From Actinoplanes sp. N902-109 (GTDB lineage: Bacteria; Actinomycetota; Actinomycetes; Mycobacteriales; Micromonosporaceae): a stretch of DNA of 64,000 nucleotides. Made by a program: the position numbers and the translations under genes. The DNA lies in assembly GCF_000389965.1 (NCBI RefSeq), contig NC_021191.1, positions 5,023,501 through 5,087,500 of the forward strand, given 5' to 3'. The notes beneath the pieces are model-generated. The model worked only from the letters and a program-made list of their open reading frames with translations. It was not told the origin of the DNA and did no database searches. Below, one piece after another: positions 1 to 8,262 of this stretch (positions within the stretch are counted from its first letter, which is position 1; each line of letters opens with the position of its first letter).

Positions 1-2
1 TC

Positions 3-647
3 GCTGCGCTGGTGGCTGCGGGTCACCGGGTCGTCCGCTGCGACCTGCACGGGTACGGCGACAGCCCGGTCCCGGCCACCTCCTGGAGCGATGCGGAGGA
101 CGTCCTGGGCCTGCTCGACGAGCTCGGCGTCGACCGGTTCGCGCTGGTCGGGGCGTCCGGCGGTGGCCGGGTCGGGCTGGCGATCGCCGCCCGCGTGCCG
201 CAGCGCGTGACCAAGCTGGTGCTGCTGGCCACCGCCCTGCACGGCCATGTGCCGGGCGCGCAGCTCAGCTCGTACGGCGCTCAGGAGGACGAGCTGCTCG
301 CCGCGGGCGACGTGACCGCAGCGACCGAGCTCAACGTGCGGACCTGGCTCGGCCCGGACGCCGGTCCGGAGGTCCGCGAGAAGCTGCGGCAGATGCAACG
401 CCACGCCTTCGAGGTGCAGCTGGCGGCCGACCCCGAGGTGGGCCCGGTGCCCGAGGACCCCGACCTGGCCGCGATCACAGCACCCGTGCTGATCGTCTCG
501 GGGCGGCACGACCTTCCCGACTTCCGGGAGATTGCCGCCGGGCTGGCGGACCGGTTCGGGGCCCGGCACGTGGAGCTGGACACCGGGCACCTACCGAGCC
601 TCGAGGATCCCGCCGCCGTCAACGCGCTGCTGACCGACTTTCTCTGA
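3..647 (+). CDS. Alpha/beta hydrolase, 5' end cut by the window
   Basis: The reading frame is open to the left edge, so the true start lies outside and about 215 residues remain. The residues before the first GTG also fit the family (a run ending in AAGHRVVRCDLHGYGDS), so that GTG should not be taken as the start. The nucleophile elbow reads GASGG, with Ser as the expected nucleophile. The acid is probably Asp in SGRHDLPD and the catalytic His lies in DTGHLPSLED near the C-terminus. A cap-like insert sits between the elbow and the acid strand. The family contains esterases, haloperoxidase-like and C-C hydrolases, and no substrate can be read from the sequence. Its last 57 bases overlap the convergent STAS gene. 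Confidence 0.88.
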   Translation, partial: AALVAAGHRVVRCDLHGYGDSPVPATSWSDAEDVLGLLDELGVDRFALVGASGGGRVGLAIAARVPQRVTKLVLLATALHGHVPGAQLSSYGAQEDELLAAGDVTAATELNVRTWLGPDAGPEVREKLRQMQRHAFEVQLAADPEVGPVPEDPDLAAITAPVLIVSGRHDLPDFREIAAGLADRFGARHVELDTGHLPSLEDPAAVNALLTDFL

Positions 648-962
648 GGACCCGGACCGCAGCCAGTCGAGGGCGGCGGCGCAGTCGTCGAACATCGGGA
701 ACAGACCGTCCACATGCATCGTGTGCAGCACCGTGATGACCACCCGGGACGGACCGGCCAGGCAGACCAGGCCACCGCGGCGGCGGGCGTTGCGGTGCGC
801 CCGCACCAGCAGGCCGAGCAGCGCGTCGTCCATCCTGGGCAGCCCGGCCAGGTCGACGACGACGTGCTGATGGTGCTCGACCGCCACGCTCAGGGCCGCG
901 CGCAGGTCGGATCCTGCGCCGGCCCGCACCACGGCGGCGACGGTGTGGTCCACCAGGCTCAT
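591..962 (-). CDS. STAS-domain protein (anti-sigma factor antagonist type)
   Basis: This 123-residue protein is essentially one STAS domain. It has a hydrophobic strand (HVVVDLAGLPRMDDALLGLLV) followed by a helix and the strand GLVCLAGPSRVV. In classical SpoIIAA-like proteins a phosphorylatable Ser opens the central helix (DSSGL). Here the matching place reads MDDALL, so partner-switching control by phosphorylation is doubtful. A strong AGGAGG lies just before the ATG. The start overlaps the stop of the upstream STAS gene by ATGA, so the two are translationally coupled. The last 30 or so residues are not STAS-like and run antisense over the end of the hydrolase gene. Partner sigma or anti-sigma genes are not adjacent. 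Confidence 0.8.
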   Translation of the reverse strand: MSLVDHTVAAVVRAGAGSDLRAALSVAVEHHQHVVVDLAGLPRMDDALLGLLVRAHRNARRRGGLVCLAGPSRVVITVLHTMHVDGLFPMFDDCAAALDWLRSGSSEKVGQQRVDGGGILEAR

Positions 963-1282
963 CGGGCCTCCTCCACCTCAAGGACATGATCGACGCGAGC
1001 CGGCCGGAGCAACCGGCAGACCCGGGCGACCGGGCCGCGCATGGTGAGCCGGCCGTCCGTACGTATCATCTCGCGATGCCGCTGCACCAGCACGGCGATG
1101 GCCGCGGCGTCGATGCGCGGACTGCGCCGCAGGCCGACCACCAGCCGCGCGGGCCGCAGCGCCGCCGCCCCGGTCAGCCGGGCCCGCCGGCGTTCGACAG
1201 CCGCGCCGTCGATCACCTCGGTCACCTCGAACACCTCGGTCACCACGACGGTCGTCGCGGCCGGCAGACCTCGCGACAGCAT
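959..1282 (-). CDS. STAS-domain protein, first gene of a coupled pair
   Basis: This is a short STAS-like protein of about 107 residues. The core (LVVGLRRSPRIDAAAIAVLVQRH) aligns with the downstream STAS protein, including the strand after the helix (RLTMRGPVARVCRLL). The usual phospho-Ser place is DAA, again without Ser or Thr. The start is uncertain. An ATG at 1339 is possible, but the extra residues look non-coding, so I prefer the ATG at 1282, just before the first strand. The gene ends inside the start of the next STAS gene (ATGA). Two non-phosphorylatable STAS proteins in tandem could form a heteromeric unit; that is inference. Confidence 0.68.
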   Translation of the reverse strand: MLSRGLPAATTVVVTEVFEVTEVIDGAAVERRRARLTGAAALRPARLVVGLRRSPRIDAAAIAVLVQRHREMIRTDGRLTMRGPVARVCRLLRPARVDHVLEVEEAR

Positions 1283-1371
1283 CTTGCCAGACTGGCTGTC
1301 CTCTGTGGCAAGGCGCCAGCATCCATATGACGGTTCCATGACATCTGCGCCGGGCCGCTCGCGCGGGATCC

Positions 1372-1600
1372 CCGATCGTGGTGATCAGCGCGCGCGACGA
1401 CACCCATGACATCGTCGCCGCACTGGAGGCCGGCGCCGACGACTACCTGCGCCGACGAGCCGCCGGTGCTGCGCTTCGGTGAGCTGGAGATCTCCCCGGG
1501 CCGGCCGCCCAGGACCTCGGCAGGGTGCTGCGCACCTTGGACACCGGCGAGAACCGCCGCGCGGTGCTGCAGCGCGACGGCGGGACTGCCCGATCAGTAG
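1372..1600 (+). pseudogene. Decayed OmpR-type response regulator fragment
   Basis: Frame 1 from 1372 encodes PIVVISARDDTHD and then VAALEAGADDYL, the end of a receiver domain (strand 4, helix 4, and the ADDY segment before the conserved Lys). The expected Lys-Pro and the linker are missing. A shift of frame then gives PPVLRFGELEISP, which resembles the first strand of an OmpR winged-helix effector domain. The phospho-acceptor Asp and the DNA-recognition helix are both absent. After about 1500 I see no recognisable domain. This is a remnant with an internal deletion, lying upstream of the STAS pair on the other strand. Confidence 0.68.
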
Positions 1601-2262
1601 TTGTTGTGCGCCTGGAAGTAGGACCAGGCGCCGCACGGCGAGTCGTAGCGGCCCTTGATGTAGCTCAGCCCCCACTTGATCTGCGTCGCCGGGTTGGTCT
1701 GCCAGTCCGAGCCGAACTGGCCCATCTTGCTGCCCGGCAGCGCCTGCGGGATGCCGTAGGCGCCGCTGGGGTTGGCCGCCTTCTCGTTCCAGCCGCTCTC
1801 GTGGTTCCACAGGTTGTTGAGGCAGGGGAACTGCGCGATGCCGAAGCCGGCCTGCAGGGTGAGCGCGCACCCGATCGCGCGGTTGCCGGAGAACTCGCCG
1901 CACGAGCCGGGGATCTCGACGGTGTTCGCCTTCTTCTCGGCCTCCTTGGCGGCGATTGTCCGCTTCTCGGCCTTGCGGGCCTTGCTGGCCGCGCTCATCG
2001 CGTCGGTGGCCGCGGCGGCGCCCGCGTCCTCGGCGGCCTGGCGCTGCCAGGAGCGGGCCGCGGCGTGCTCGTTCTCGCGGGCCCGGAGCAGCTGCATCTC
2101 CTCGACGTCGGACCGGTAGACCAGGTCCGCGGCCTGGCTCCGCGGCACGGCGGTGCCGGGGTCGTCGCCGGCCTGACCGACGTACAGACCGCCGACGCCA
2201 CCGGCGACGAGCAGCCCCACCGACGAGGCCCGCACACCGATCCGGCTCCACAGTCGATCCAC
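1594..2262 (-). CDS. Secreted/membrane-anchored transglycosylase SLT-like protein
   Basis: The protein has about 222 residues from a GTG at 2262, chosen because GGAGGG lies about 8 bases upstream and the reading begins right before a hydrophobic segment (VGLLVAGGVGGLYVG). A long charged Ala/Lys/Glu-rich helical region, probably coiled coil, follows and then a C-terminal lysozyme-like domain. That domain contains CLNNLWNHESGWNEKA with a probable catalytic Glu, then NPSGAYGIPQALPGSKM and WGLSYIKGRY. This pattern is common in actinobacterial secreted lytic transglycosylases that cleave peptidoglycan. The gene ends with a Tyr codon directly before its stop, a usual end for this family. It lies alone between a pseudogene and the mocR remnant. 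Confidence 0.85.
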   Translation of the reverse strand: MDRLWSRIGVRASSVGLLVAGGVGGLYVGQAGDDPGTAVPRSQAADLVYRSDVEEMQLLRARENEHAAARSWQRQAAEDAGAAAATDAMSAASKARKAEKRTIAAKEAEKKANTVEIPGSCGEFSGNRAIGCALTLQAGFGIAQFPCLNNLWNHESGWNEKAANPSGAYGIPQALPGSKMGQFGSDWQTNPATQIKWGLSYIKGRYDSPCGAWSYFQAHNNY

Positions 2263-2365
2263 GTGCCATCCCTCCGCCGCGCAGCGATCCGACCCCGTTC
2301 CGCCCGGCCGAGCCCCGGCGGAATGACGGCACCTTACCGGCCTCCCCGGCGGGCGCCGCAAGCGC

Positions 2366-3735
2366 CTACGGGCAGATCGCCCCGATCCGCCGGGCTGCTT
2401 CCTCGAGGCGGTCGGGCGGTTGCGCCGCGTAACCGAGAACCAGGCCCGGGACGCCGGGTTCCTGGCGGTGCCACGACAGCGGGTGCACCCGTACGCCGGC
2501 CGCCGCGATCCGGTCAGCCAGCTCGCAGTCGTCCGCGATACCGGGCAGGGTGACCAGCACGTGCAGGCCCGCCGCGACGCCTTCGACCCGGGCCGCCGGG
2601 ACGTGCACCCGCAGCGCGGCCACCAGGGCGTCGCGGTGCCGCCGCTGCCGGCGCCGGATCATCCGCAGATGCCGGTCGTGCTCGCCGGTGGCCAGCAGCC
2701 GGGCCAGTACCAGCTGCGGCAGCGCCGGGTTGCCCAGGTCGCTCGCGTACTTGGCGTCGATCAGCCCGGGCTGCAACTCGCGCGGGGCGATCAGCCAGCC
2801 GGTGCGCATGCCCGGCGCGAGCGACTTGGAGACGCTGCCGCAATAGGCCACCCGCTCGGGCGCGAGGGCCTGCAGAGCCGCGACCGGGGGCCGGTCGTAG
2901 CGGTGCTCGGCGTCGTAGTCGTCCTCGATGATCAGGCCGGGCCAGTCGAGCAGCGCCGAGCGCCGGCGCGGGCTGAGCACCACGCCGGTCGGGAACTGGT
3001 GGGCCGGGGTCAGCAGCACGGCCCGGACATCGGTGCGGGCCAGCTCGCTGACCCGCAGCCCGTGCGCATCGACCGGTACGGGCACCGGCCGCACCCCCAG
3101 TGCCACAGCTCGTCGCGGGCTCCCCGCGAGCCCGGGTCCTCCATCCCCCACGCGCCCACCCCGCGCCGGCGCAGCACGTGGCAGAGCAGCGCGAGCGCCT
3201 GGGAGACGCCGCCGACCACGATGATGTCGTCGGCACCGGCCCGTACGCCGCGGTGCCGGCCCAGCCAGCCGGCCAGTTCGGCGCGCAGCCGCGGGTTGCC
3301 GCGCGGGTCGCCGTAGCCCAGGTCGGCCCCGGTCATCGCGCTCAGCACCGCCTTCTCGGCGCGCAGCCAGGCGGCTCGCGGGAACGCCGACAGGTCGGGC
3401 AACCCGGGCGACAGGTCGAGGTCGATGCCGGGGTCGGGCAGCTGCGGCAGCCGCCAGCCGGACACCGGCGCCACGGCCGGTTGCCGGTGGGCGGGCCGGC
3501 CCGGGGCCACCACCCGGGTCCCGGCCCCGGTGCGCCCGCTGAGCAGCCCCTCGTCGGTGAGCCGCTGGTAGGCCTCGACGACCACGCCACGGGACAGCCC
3601 GAGGTCCTGGGCCAGCACCCGGCTGGCGGGCAGCCGGGCACCGTCGGCGAGGCGACCGTCGGCGATGGCCGCCCGCAGCGACTCGGTCAGCCAGGCGGTG
3701 CGCCCGGTCGGCGGCGGGCCGGCGAGGAAGTCCAT
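2366..3735 (-). pseudogene. MocR/PdxR-type GntR-aminotransferase regulator, frameshifted
   Basis: Starts with MDFLAGPPPTGRT and a GntR winged helix (about residues 10-75, with LPASRVLAQDLGLSRG and the VVVEAYQRL recognition segment), followed by a class I aminotransferase-like domain. The PLP Lys motif reads YCGSVSKSLAPGMRTGWL and lies in another frame from the N-terminus. The switch is at a run of five C (3094-3098, G on the coding strand). One extra base there would join WHWG to VRPVPVPVDAHGL and give a full protein of about 456 residues. Either the gene is newly inactivated or the run was miscalled. These regulators usually control vitamin B6, GABA or transporter genes. The divergent EamA exporter is its likely target. 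Confidence 0.82.
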
Positions 3736-3780
3736 TTGGTCCGTCCGCTCGGCGCTGGATTGGTCCTTCCGGTTGGACCA
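3736..3780. promoter_or_regulatory. Probable MocR operator repeats
   Basis: The gap between mocR and the exporter contains TTGGTCC at 3736-3742 and again at 3760-3766, then the inverted form TGGACCA at 3774-3780. Direct repeats 24 bases apart plus one inverted copy resemble the operator layout described for MocR regulators. Assignment to this regulator rests on position only. Confidence 0.6.
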
Positions 3781-3803
3781 TACCGGCGGCGAGCATCGGT
3801 CGG

Positions 3804-4703
3804 GTGAGACGTTTTCTTCCTTTCCTGGCCGGCGCCGCGGGCATGGTGTGCGTCGGCGGCAGCGTGGCGGTGTCCGGTTCGCTCGCCGACGCGCCGCTGT
3901 TCACCGTCCAAGCGTTGCGCTATGCGGTCGCGTTCGTGCTGCTGGCGGTGTACGCCCGGACCCGCGCGGTGGTGGTGCTGCGGCCACGCGGCCGGGAGTG
4001 GGCATGGCTCACCGGCGTGGCCGCGGCCGGGATGGTGCTGTTCAACGTGGCGCTGGTCGAGGGCTCCCGGCATGCCGAGCCGGCCGTGCTCGGGGTGGCC
4101 GTGGCCTGCGTGCCGCCGCTGTTCGCGGTGCTCGCCCCGGCGCTGGAGGGCCGGTCCGCCGCACCCGCCGGCCTGGCCGCCGCCGTGGTGGTCACCATCG
4201 GGGCGGTGCTGGTGCAGGGCTTCGGCCGGGCTGACGCCGCCGGACTCGGCTGGGCGGTCGTCACGTTCGCCTGCGAGGCCGGGTTCACCCTGCTGGCGGT
4301 GCCGGTGCTCGGGCGGCACGGCCCGGTCGGGGTCTCGGTGCACACCACCGGCCTCGCCGCTGTGCTGCTCGCGCTGCTCGGCGCCGCCCACGAGGGGCCG
4401 GCCGCCGTCACCCGGCTGACCGGCGCGGAGCTGCTGGCCGGTGGCTACCTCGCGGTGCTGGTCACGGCGGTCGCGTTCGTGCTCTGGTACGGCTGTGTGC
4501 GCCGGCTCGGTCCGGGCACCGCGGGCCTGCTCACCGGCATCGCCCCGGTGAGCGCCGCGCTGGCCGGCACGGCCCTGGGCGGGCCCGCACCGCAACCGCT
4601 GGTCTGGGCCGGTGTCGCGACCGTCGCCGCCGGGCTGGCCCTCGGGCTCCGGCACCGGGATGCGGCGAGCATGACGGGCCCGCTGCGCCGGGAGGCTATA
4701 TAG
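3804..4703 (+). CDS. EamA/DMT-family transporter
   Basis: This 299-residue membrane protein begins at a GTG and contains about ten hydrophobic helices in two repeats, the usual size and layout of drug/metabolite exporters. The second repeat ends with the helix pair around RRLGPGTAGLLTGIAPVSAALAG, which is typical of EamA domains. The family exports amino acids, nucleosides or other small metabolites; the substrate cannot be read here. It is divergent from the frameshifted MocR regulator with TTGGTCC repeats between them, so transcription probably depended on that regulator. If the regulator is truly lost, expression may now be constitutive or silent. Confidence 0.87.
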   Translation: MRRFLPFLAGAAGMVCVGGSVAVSGSLADAPLFTVQALRYAVAFVLLAVYARTRAVVVLRPRGREWAWLTGVAAAGMVLFNVALVEGSRHAEPAVLGVAVACVPPLFAVLAPALEGRSAAPAGLAAAVVVTIGAVLVQGFGRADAAGLGWAVVTFACEAGFTLLAVPVLGRHGPVGVSVHTTGLAAVLLALLGAAHEGPAAVTRLTGAELLAGGYLAVLVTAVAFVLWYGCVRRLGPGTAGLLTGIAPVSAALAGTALGGPAPQPLVWAGVATVAAGLALGLRHRDAASMTGPLRREAI

Positions 4704-4738
4704 TCACCGAAGTCGATGTTGCAGAGGGGGCTGAGCCA

Positions 4739-6037
4739 GTGTCCGCGTTGCGCCCGATCACGGCCAGGATCGTCACCGTCGTCACGCTCGGCGCGAGCGC
4801 GCTGCTGGGGGTGCAGCAGAGCGCCACGGCCACCGCCGGCTGCTTCGACCGCACCCGGTCCAGCACGTACGAGGAGGGCCGGATCGACACACCGGCGCTG
4901 CCCGGCGGCACCCGGGTGCCGTACGAGCTGGTGTCCGAGGGGGGCTTCGCGGCGTACCCGCAGGTTTTGCGGCAGGCGCTGTGCCGGACCCACTCGGTCG
5001 CGGCAGCGAAACGGGTTCTGCAGCAGCAGGGCGCGCGGTTGTGGCGCACAGCGGTCACGCGGGCCCAGGGCAAGGTGCGGATGGGCACGATCGAGCGCTA
5101 CGACGACCGCCCGCTGTACTGGACCCGGCTGATGGGCACCCGCGACATCCGGCAGTGGGCACCGGGCTTCGCCCTGACCGACACCGTGCGGGCCGACCTG
5201 CTCAAGACCTACGAGTACGCCGCCCGGGGGATCAGCTCCACCGGCTTCGGCCGCGGGGTCACCCGGGTGCTGATCAGCGGTTTCGACCCGTACCAGCTGA
5301 ACAACGAGATCCGCCGTTCCAACCCGTCGGGTGCCTCGGCGCTGCAGCTGGACGGCCTGACCTACCGCAGCGGCGGGCGCACGGTCCGGGTGCAGGCGGT
5401 GGTCCTGCCGGTGACCTGGAGCGGCTTCGACACCGGCATCGTGGAGGATGCCTTCGGGCCGCACCTGACCCGGCACGCCCGCGAGCGCGCCGACCTGATC
5501 ATGACCATCAGTCAGGGAAACCGTGGCGTGATGAACATCGAGCAGTGGGCCGGGGCGTGGCGTGGCGGTTCGCCGGACAACAACAACGAGGGCGAGGCCG
5601 AGCTGATCCCGCCGGCGCCGCGCTGGCCGCAGCCGTCGCCGACCCCCGAGTTCATCGAGACGACGCTGCCCTACCCGGCGATGATCGCGGCGGGCACCGG
5701 CCCGTGGCCGGTCGCGCTCAACCCGCAGGTCTGCCAGTGGGCGCCGGGCACCCGGCCGACCGGCCCGGTCACCTGCACCGCCGACGGACCGGCCCCGGGC
5801 GCCCAGGCCCAGTCCGGCGGTGGCGGCAACTACCTGTCCAACGAGAGCATGTACCGCTCCAACCGGCTGCGCCGTGAGCTCGGCGCCACCGACATCCCGG
5901 GCGGGCACCTGCACATCTCGGCGCTGGTCTACCCGGCCGACCCGCTGGTGCTCATCGACGACACGTTCGCCGCCGACCGCGCGGCCACCATCGAGCAGAC
6001 CGTCGCGCTGGTCAAGGCGGCGGGCGCGGCGGCCTGA
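4739..6037 (+). CDS. Secreted pyroglutamyl-peptidase I-like protein with Ser in place of Cys
   Basis: The product has 432 residues from a GTG with AGAGGGGG upstream. It begins with a signal peptide ending near ATATAG. The region from about 175 resembles peptidase family C15: VLISGFDPYQ matches the GFxPF segment, NPSG follows, and GGNYLSNESMYR near 363-374 matches the GxYxCN motif. Ser367 stands where C15 enzymes have the nucleophilic Cys. Asp183 stands where many have Glu, and His390 or His392 in GGHLH could complete a triad. The N-terminal 170 residues are an extra domain I do not recognise. It may be a serine-dependent variant or a binding protein. It is much longer than cytoplasmic C15 enzymes (about 210 residues) and is exported, so a role on external peptides is likely. 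Confidence 0.75.
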   Translation: MSALRPITARIVTVVTLGASALLGVQQSATATAGCFDRTRSSTYEEGRIDTPALPGGTRVPYELVSEGGFAAYPQVLRQALCRTHSVAAAKRVLQQQGARLWRTAVTRAQGKVRMGTIERYDDRPLYWTRLMGTRDIRQWAPGFALTDTVRADLLKTYEYAARGISSTGFGRGVTRVLISGFDPYQLNNEIRRSNPSGASALQLDGLTYRSGGRTVRVQAVVLPVTWSGFDTGIVEDAFGPHLTRHARERADLIMTISQGNRGVMNIEQWAGAWRGGSPDNNNEGEAELIPPAPRWPQPSPTPEFIETTLPYPAMIAAGTGPWPVALNPQVCQWAPGTRPTGPVTCTADGPAPGAQAQSGGGGNYLSNESMYRSNRLRRELGATDIPGGHLHISALVYPADPLVLIDDTFAADRAATIEQTVALVKAAGAAA

Positions 6038-6047
6038 GACCTGATCC

Positions 6048-6317
6048 CTAGGCGATCAGCGCAGGGATCTTCTCGAACAACTGGGTGGTGTACGTGACCA
6101 TCTCGTGCAGCATCCAGTTGCCGGAGAACAGGATTGCCGCGCCCACCCCGGCCGCCTTCGGCACGAACGACAGCGTCGCCTCCTGGATCTGGGTCACCGA
6201 CTGGAACAGCGAGATGCCGAAGCCGATCAGCAGCGCGGTGATCAGCGTCGGGGCGCACATCTTGGCCGCGATGGTCATGGCCTGCAGGCCCAGCTCCACG
6301 ATCTGCGTGTCGGTCAT
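6048..6317 (-). CDS. fliQ: Flagellar biosynthesis protein FliQ, isolated gene
   Basis: This 89-residue protein matches FliQ/SctS in length and layout: MTDTQIVELGLQAM, a first membrane helix (LITALLIGFGISLFQSV), the polar turn TQIQEATLSFVPK that is the family hallmark, and a second membrane helix. I chose the ATG at 6317 because it gives the standard N-terminus and has AGGGTG upstream; the frame stays open to 6368. FliQ is part of the FliPQR export gate at the base of the flagellar secretion channel. No other flagellar gene is visible in 64 kb, whereas fliP, fliQ and fliR are normally contiguous. It follows adenosine deaminase on the same strand with a gap of 51 bases. Confidence 0.85.
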   Translation of the reverse strand: MTDTQIVELGLQAMTIAAKMCAPTLITALLIGFGISLFQSVTQIQEATLSFVPKAAGVGAAILFSGNWMLHEMVTYTTQLFEKIPALIA

Positions 6318-6368
6318 GTCACCCTGTTCGGCGCGCACCGGACACCGGGGAGTGCAGGACGGTTGCAA

Positions 6369-7325
6369 TCAGGTTCGCGGCACCCTTTCACTGAAGGCTG
6401 CTGTCACCGCCTGGTGCGCGACGATGCGCAACTGCTCGTGTGTGAGCCCCGCGGCGTGCCGGGCCAGGGCGAACTCCTGGGACAGGGTGACATGGCTGAC
6501 GCGCGGGTTGTCCGTGTTGAGGGTGACGCCGACCCCGGCGGCGAGCAGCTCGTGGATCTGGTGGCCGGCATAGCTGGGCGCCGCGCCGGTCTGGGTGTTG
6601 CTGGTCAGGGCCACCTCGAGGGTGACGCCCCGTTCGGCCAGCTCGGCCGGCAGCCGCGGGTCCTCCACCGCGCGCACCCCGTGCCCGATCCGCTCGGCGC
6701 CCAGCTCGCGCACCGCCGCACGCACGCTCTCCGGTCCGGCGGCCTCCCCGGCGTGCACGGTGATGTGCAGCCCGGCGTCACGGGCGGTGGCGAAGGCCGG
6801 GCGGAACAGCTCCGCGGCGTAGCCCGCCTCGTTGCCGGCCAGGTCGACCCCGCACCACACGTCGCGCCGGGTGAGGAACGTGGCTATCTGCGCGGCCGCC
6901 GCCGCCGGTCCGAGGTCGCGCAGGACGATGCCGATCAGCCCCACCGGCAGCCCGGTCACCGCTGAGCCGGCCGCGATCCCGTCGGCAACCGCGTCGATCA
7001 CCGCCTCCGGGGCGAGCCCGGTCTGCTGGCGGATGAAGTACGGGCTGAACCGCACCTCGACGTAGTCCAGCCCGTCGTCGAAGGCGTCGGACACGGCCTC
7101 GCGGGCCACCCGGTGCCAGTCGTCGAGGGTGGCGATCACGCCGATCCGGTCGTCGACCTTCGCCAGGTACGGCAACAGGCCGCCGAGTGGCCGGTCCGCC
7201 ACCAGCTCGGCCCGCGGGTCGGCCACCGTGGCGAACGGGTGACCGTCGCGCCGCGCGAGGTGCAGGAACGTGCTCGGGCGGATCGAGCCCTCGAGATGCC
7301 GGTGCAGGTCGATCAGCGGCAGCAT
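6369..7325 (-). CDS. add: Adenosine deaminase
   Basis: The 318-residue product starts at the ATG at 7325, which has GGAGGA upstream and gives the family-standard N-terminus MLPLIDLHRHLEGS. Zinc ligands are His8 and His10 (HRH), the His in HITVHAGE and the Asp in TLNTDNPRVS. The catalytic Glu is in HAGE and the conserved His in IGHGVR. The enzyme hydrolyses adenosine or deoxyadenosine to inosine in purine salvage. The Asn after the metal Asp (TDN rather than TDD) is common in bacterial members and does not suggest inactivity. An adenine deaminase specificity cannot be excluded. It is upstream of fliQ on the same strand and probably shares its transcript. Confidence 0.92.
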   Translation of the reverse strand: MLPLIDLHRHLEGSIRPSTFLHLARRDGHPFATVADPRAELVADRPLGGLLPYLAKVDDRIGVIATLDDWHRVAREAVSDAFDDGLDYVEVRFSPYFIRQQTGLAPEAVIDAVADGIAAGSAVTGLPVGLIGIVLRDLGPAAAAAQIATFLTRRDVWCGVDLAGNEAGYAAELFRPAFATARDAGLHITVHAGEAAGPESVRAAVRELGAERIGHGVRAVEDPRLPAELAERGVTLEVALTSNTQTGAAPSYAGHQIHELLAAGVGVTLNTDNPRVSHVTLSQEFALARHAAGLTHEQLRIVAHQAVTAAFSERVPRT

Positions 7326-7480
7326 CGGCCGTCCTCCTCCGGATCTGGGTGCAGAACGGTGGCTTCCGCCGGTGTCCCCTCTCACTGGTTGATCTTGTCA
7401 GAACCACCTGGGGCCCGGCGATGGGTCAGGTGGCCGCAACGCTGCCGGCCGCTTCCTGACCACACGACCGGAAACGGATC

Positions 7481-8137
7481 ATGTTCTCCTTCGCTCTGCT
7501 CGGCTGGCTCGGTGCCGCTCTGTCCATCGCTCTCCCCTGGCCCCAGGTCTGGCGCTCGTGCGCCCGGGGCCGCACCAGCGGACTGAACACCTCCGCCTGC
7601 TTCCTCGGTGTCGCCATGCCGGTCGGCTGGATCACCTACGGCGCGCTGACCGGGGAGACCGTGCAGATCATCACCAACACCGTGACCGGGACGGCCGGGC
7701 TGGCCGTGCTCACCGCGGTCCTGCTCAAGCAGCGCGACCTGCGCACCCGCCGCAAGCTGGTGACCAGCGCCGCCGGTGCGGCCGGGATCGTGCTGGCCGC
7801 CGCGGGCAGTGCCACCGCCACCGCGCTGACCGTGGCCTCCAGCCACCAGGCCGCGGCGTTCCTGGGGTCGGTGCTGGCGATCACCTCGATCATCTCCGCC
7901 GTGCCGCAGCCGCTGTCGCTGCTGCGCGACCGCACCCAGTGCATGGCGGGCCTGTCGCCGCTGCGGTGGCGGCTGGCGGCCGCGGCGTGCGCGTCCTGGA
8001 TGACCTACGGCCTGGCGACCGGTCAGGTGGCCGTGTGGCTGTCCGCCGTCGTGGGCCTGACCAGTGCGTCGATCGTGTGCTGGGTGCTGTGGAGCGCCGG
8101 GCGCAGCAGCGCCGGGGCCCGGGTCGCCTACGCCTGA
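7481..8137 (+). CDS. PQ-loop (SemiSWEET/SWEET-like) membrane protein
   Basis: This 218-residue protein has about seven hydrophobic segments arranged as two similar halves. Each half carries a Pro-Gln pair: LPWPQVWRS at the start and ISAVPQPLSLLRDR near residue 140. This is the internal-repeat structure of PQ-loop transporters, which in bacteria are usually half-size sugar facilitators (SemiSWEET). A fused two-repeat form is less common in bacteria. Substrate is unknown. It is transcribed away from adenosine deaminase and is followed by a sugar-type ABC binding protein, but a 125-base gap separates them and no operon is evident. Confidence 0.8.
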   Translation: MFSFALLGWLGAALSIALPWPQVWRSCARGRTSGLNTSACFLGVAMPVGWITYGALTGETVQIITNTVTGTAGLAVLTAVLLKQRDLRTRRKLVTSAAGAAGIVLAAAGSATATALTVASSHQAAAFLGSVLAITSIISAVPQPLSLLRDRTQCMAGLSPLRWRLAAAACASWMTYGLATGQVAVWLSAVVGLTSASIVCWVLWSAGRSSAGARVAYA

Positions 8138-8262
8138 ACGACGAACGGCGCCCCTGCTCACCGCCGGTCCGGCAAATCTTTGGTCACGACGGGATCTCGA
8201 TAGGGATTTGCAGCGCGGGCACTGGTAGCCTTTGCCGCGCTTTCGCCCCTGGAGGAGATCTC

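Noticed and set aside
4445..5914. 489-codon antisense frame over the pyroglutamyl-peptidase-like gene
   Set aside because: No motif or ribosome binding site; the opposite frame has a signal peptide and family motifs.
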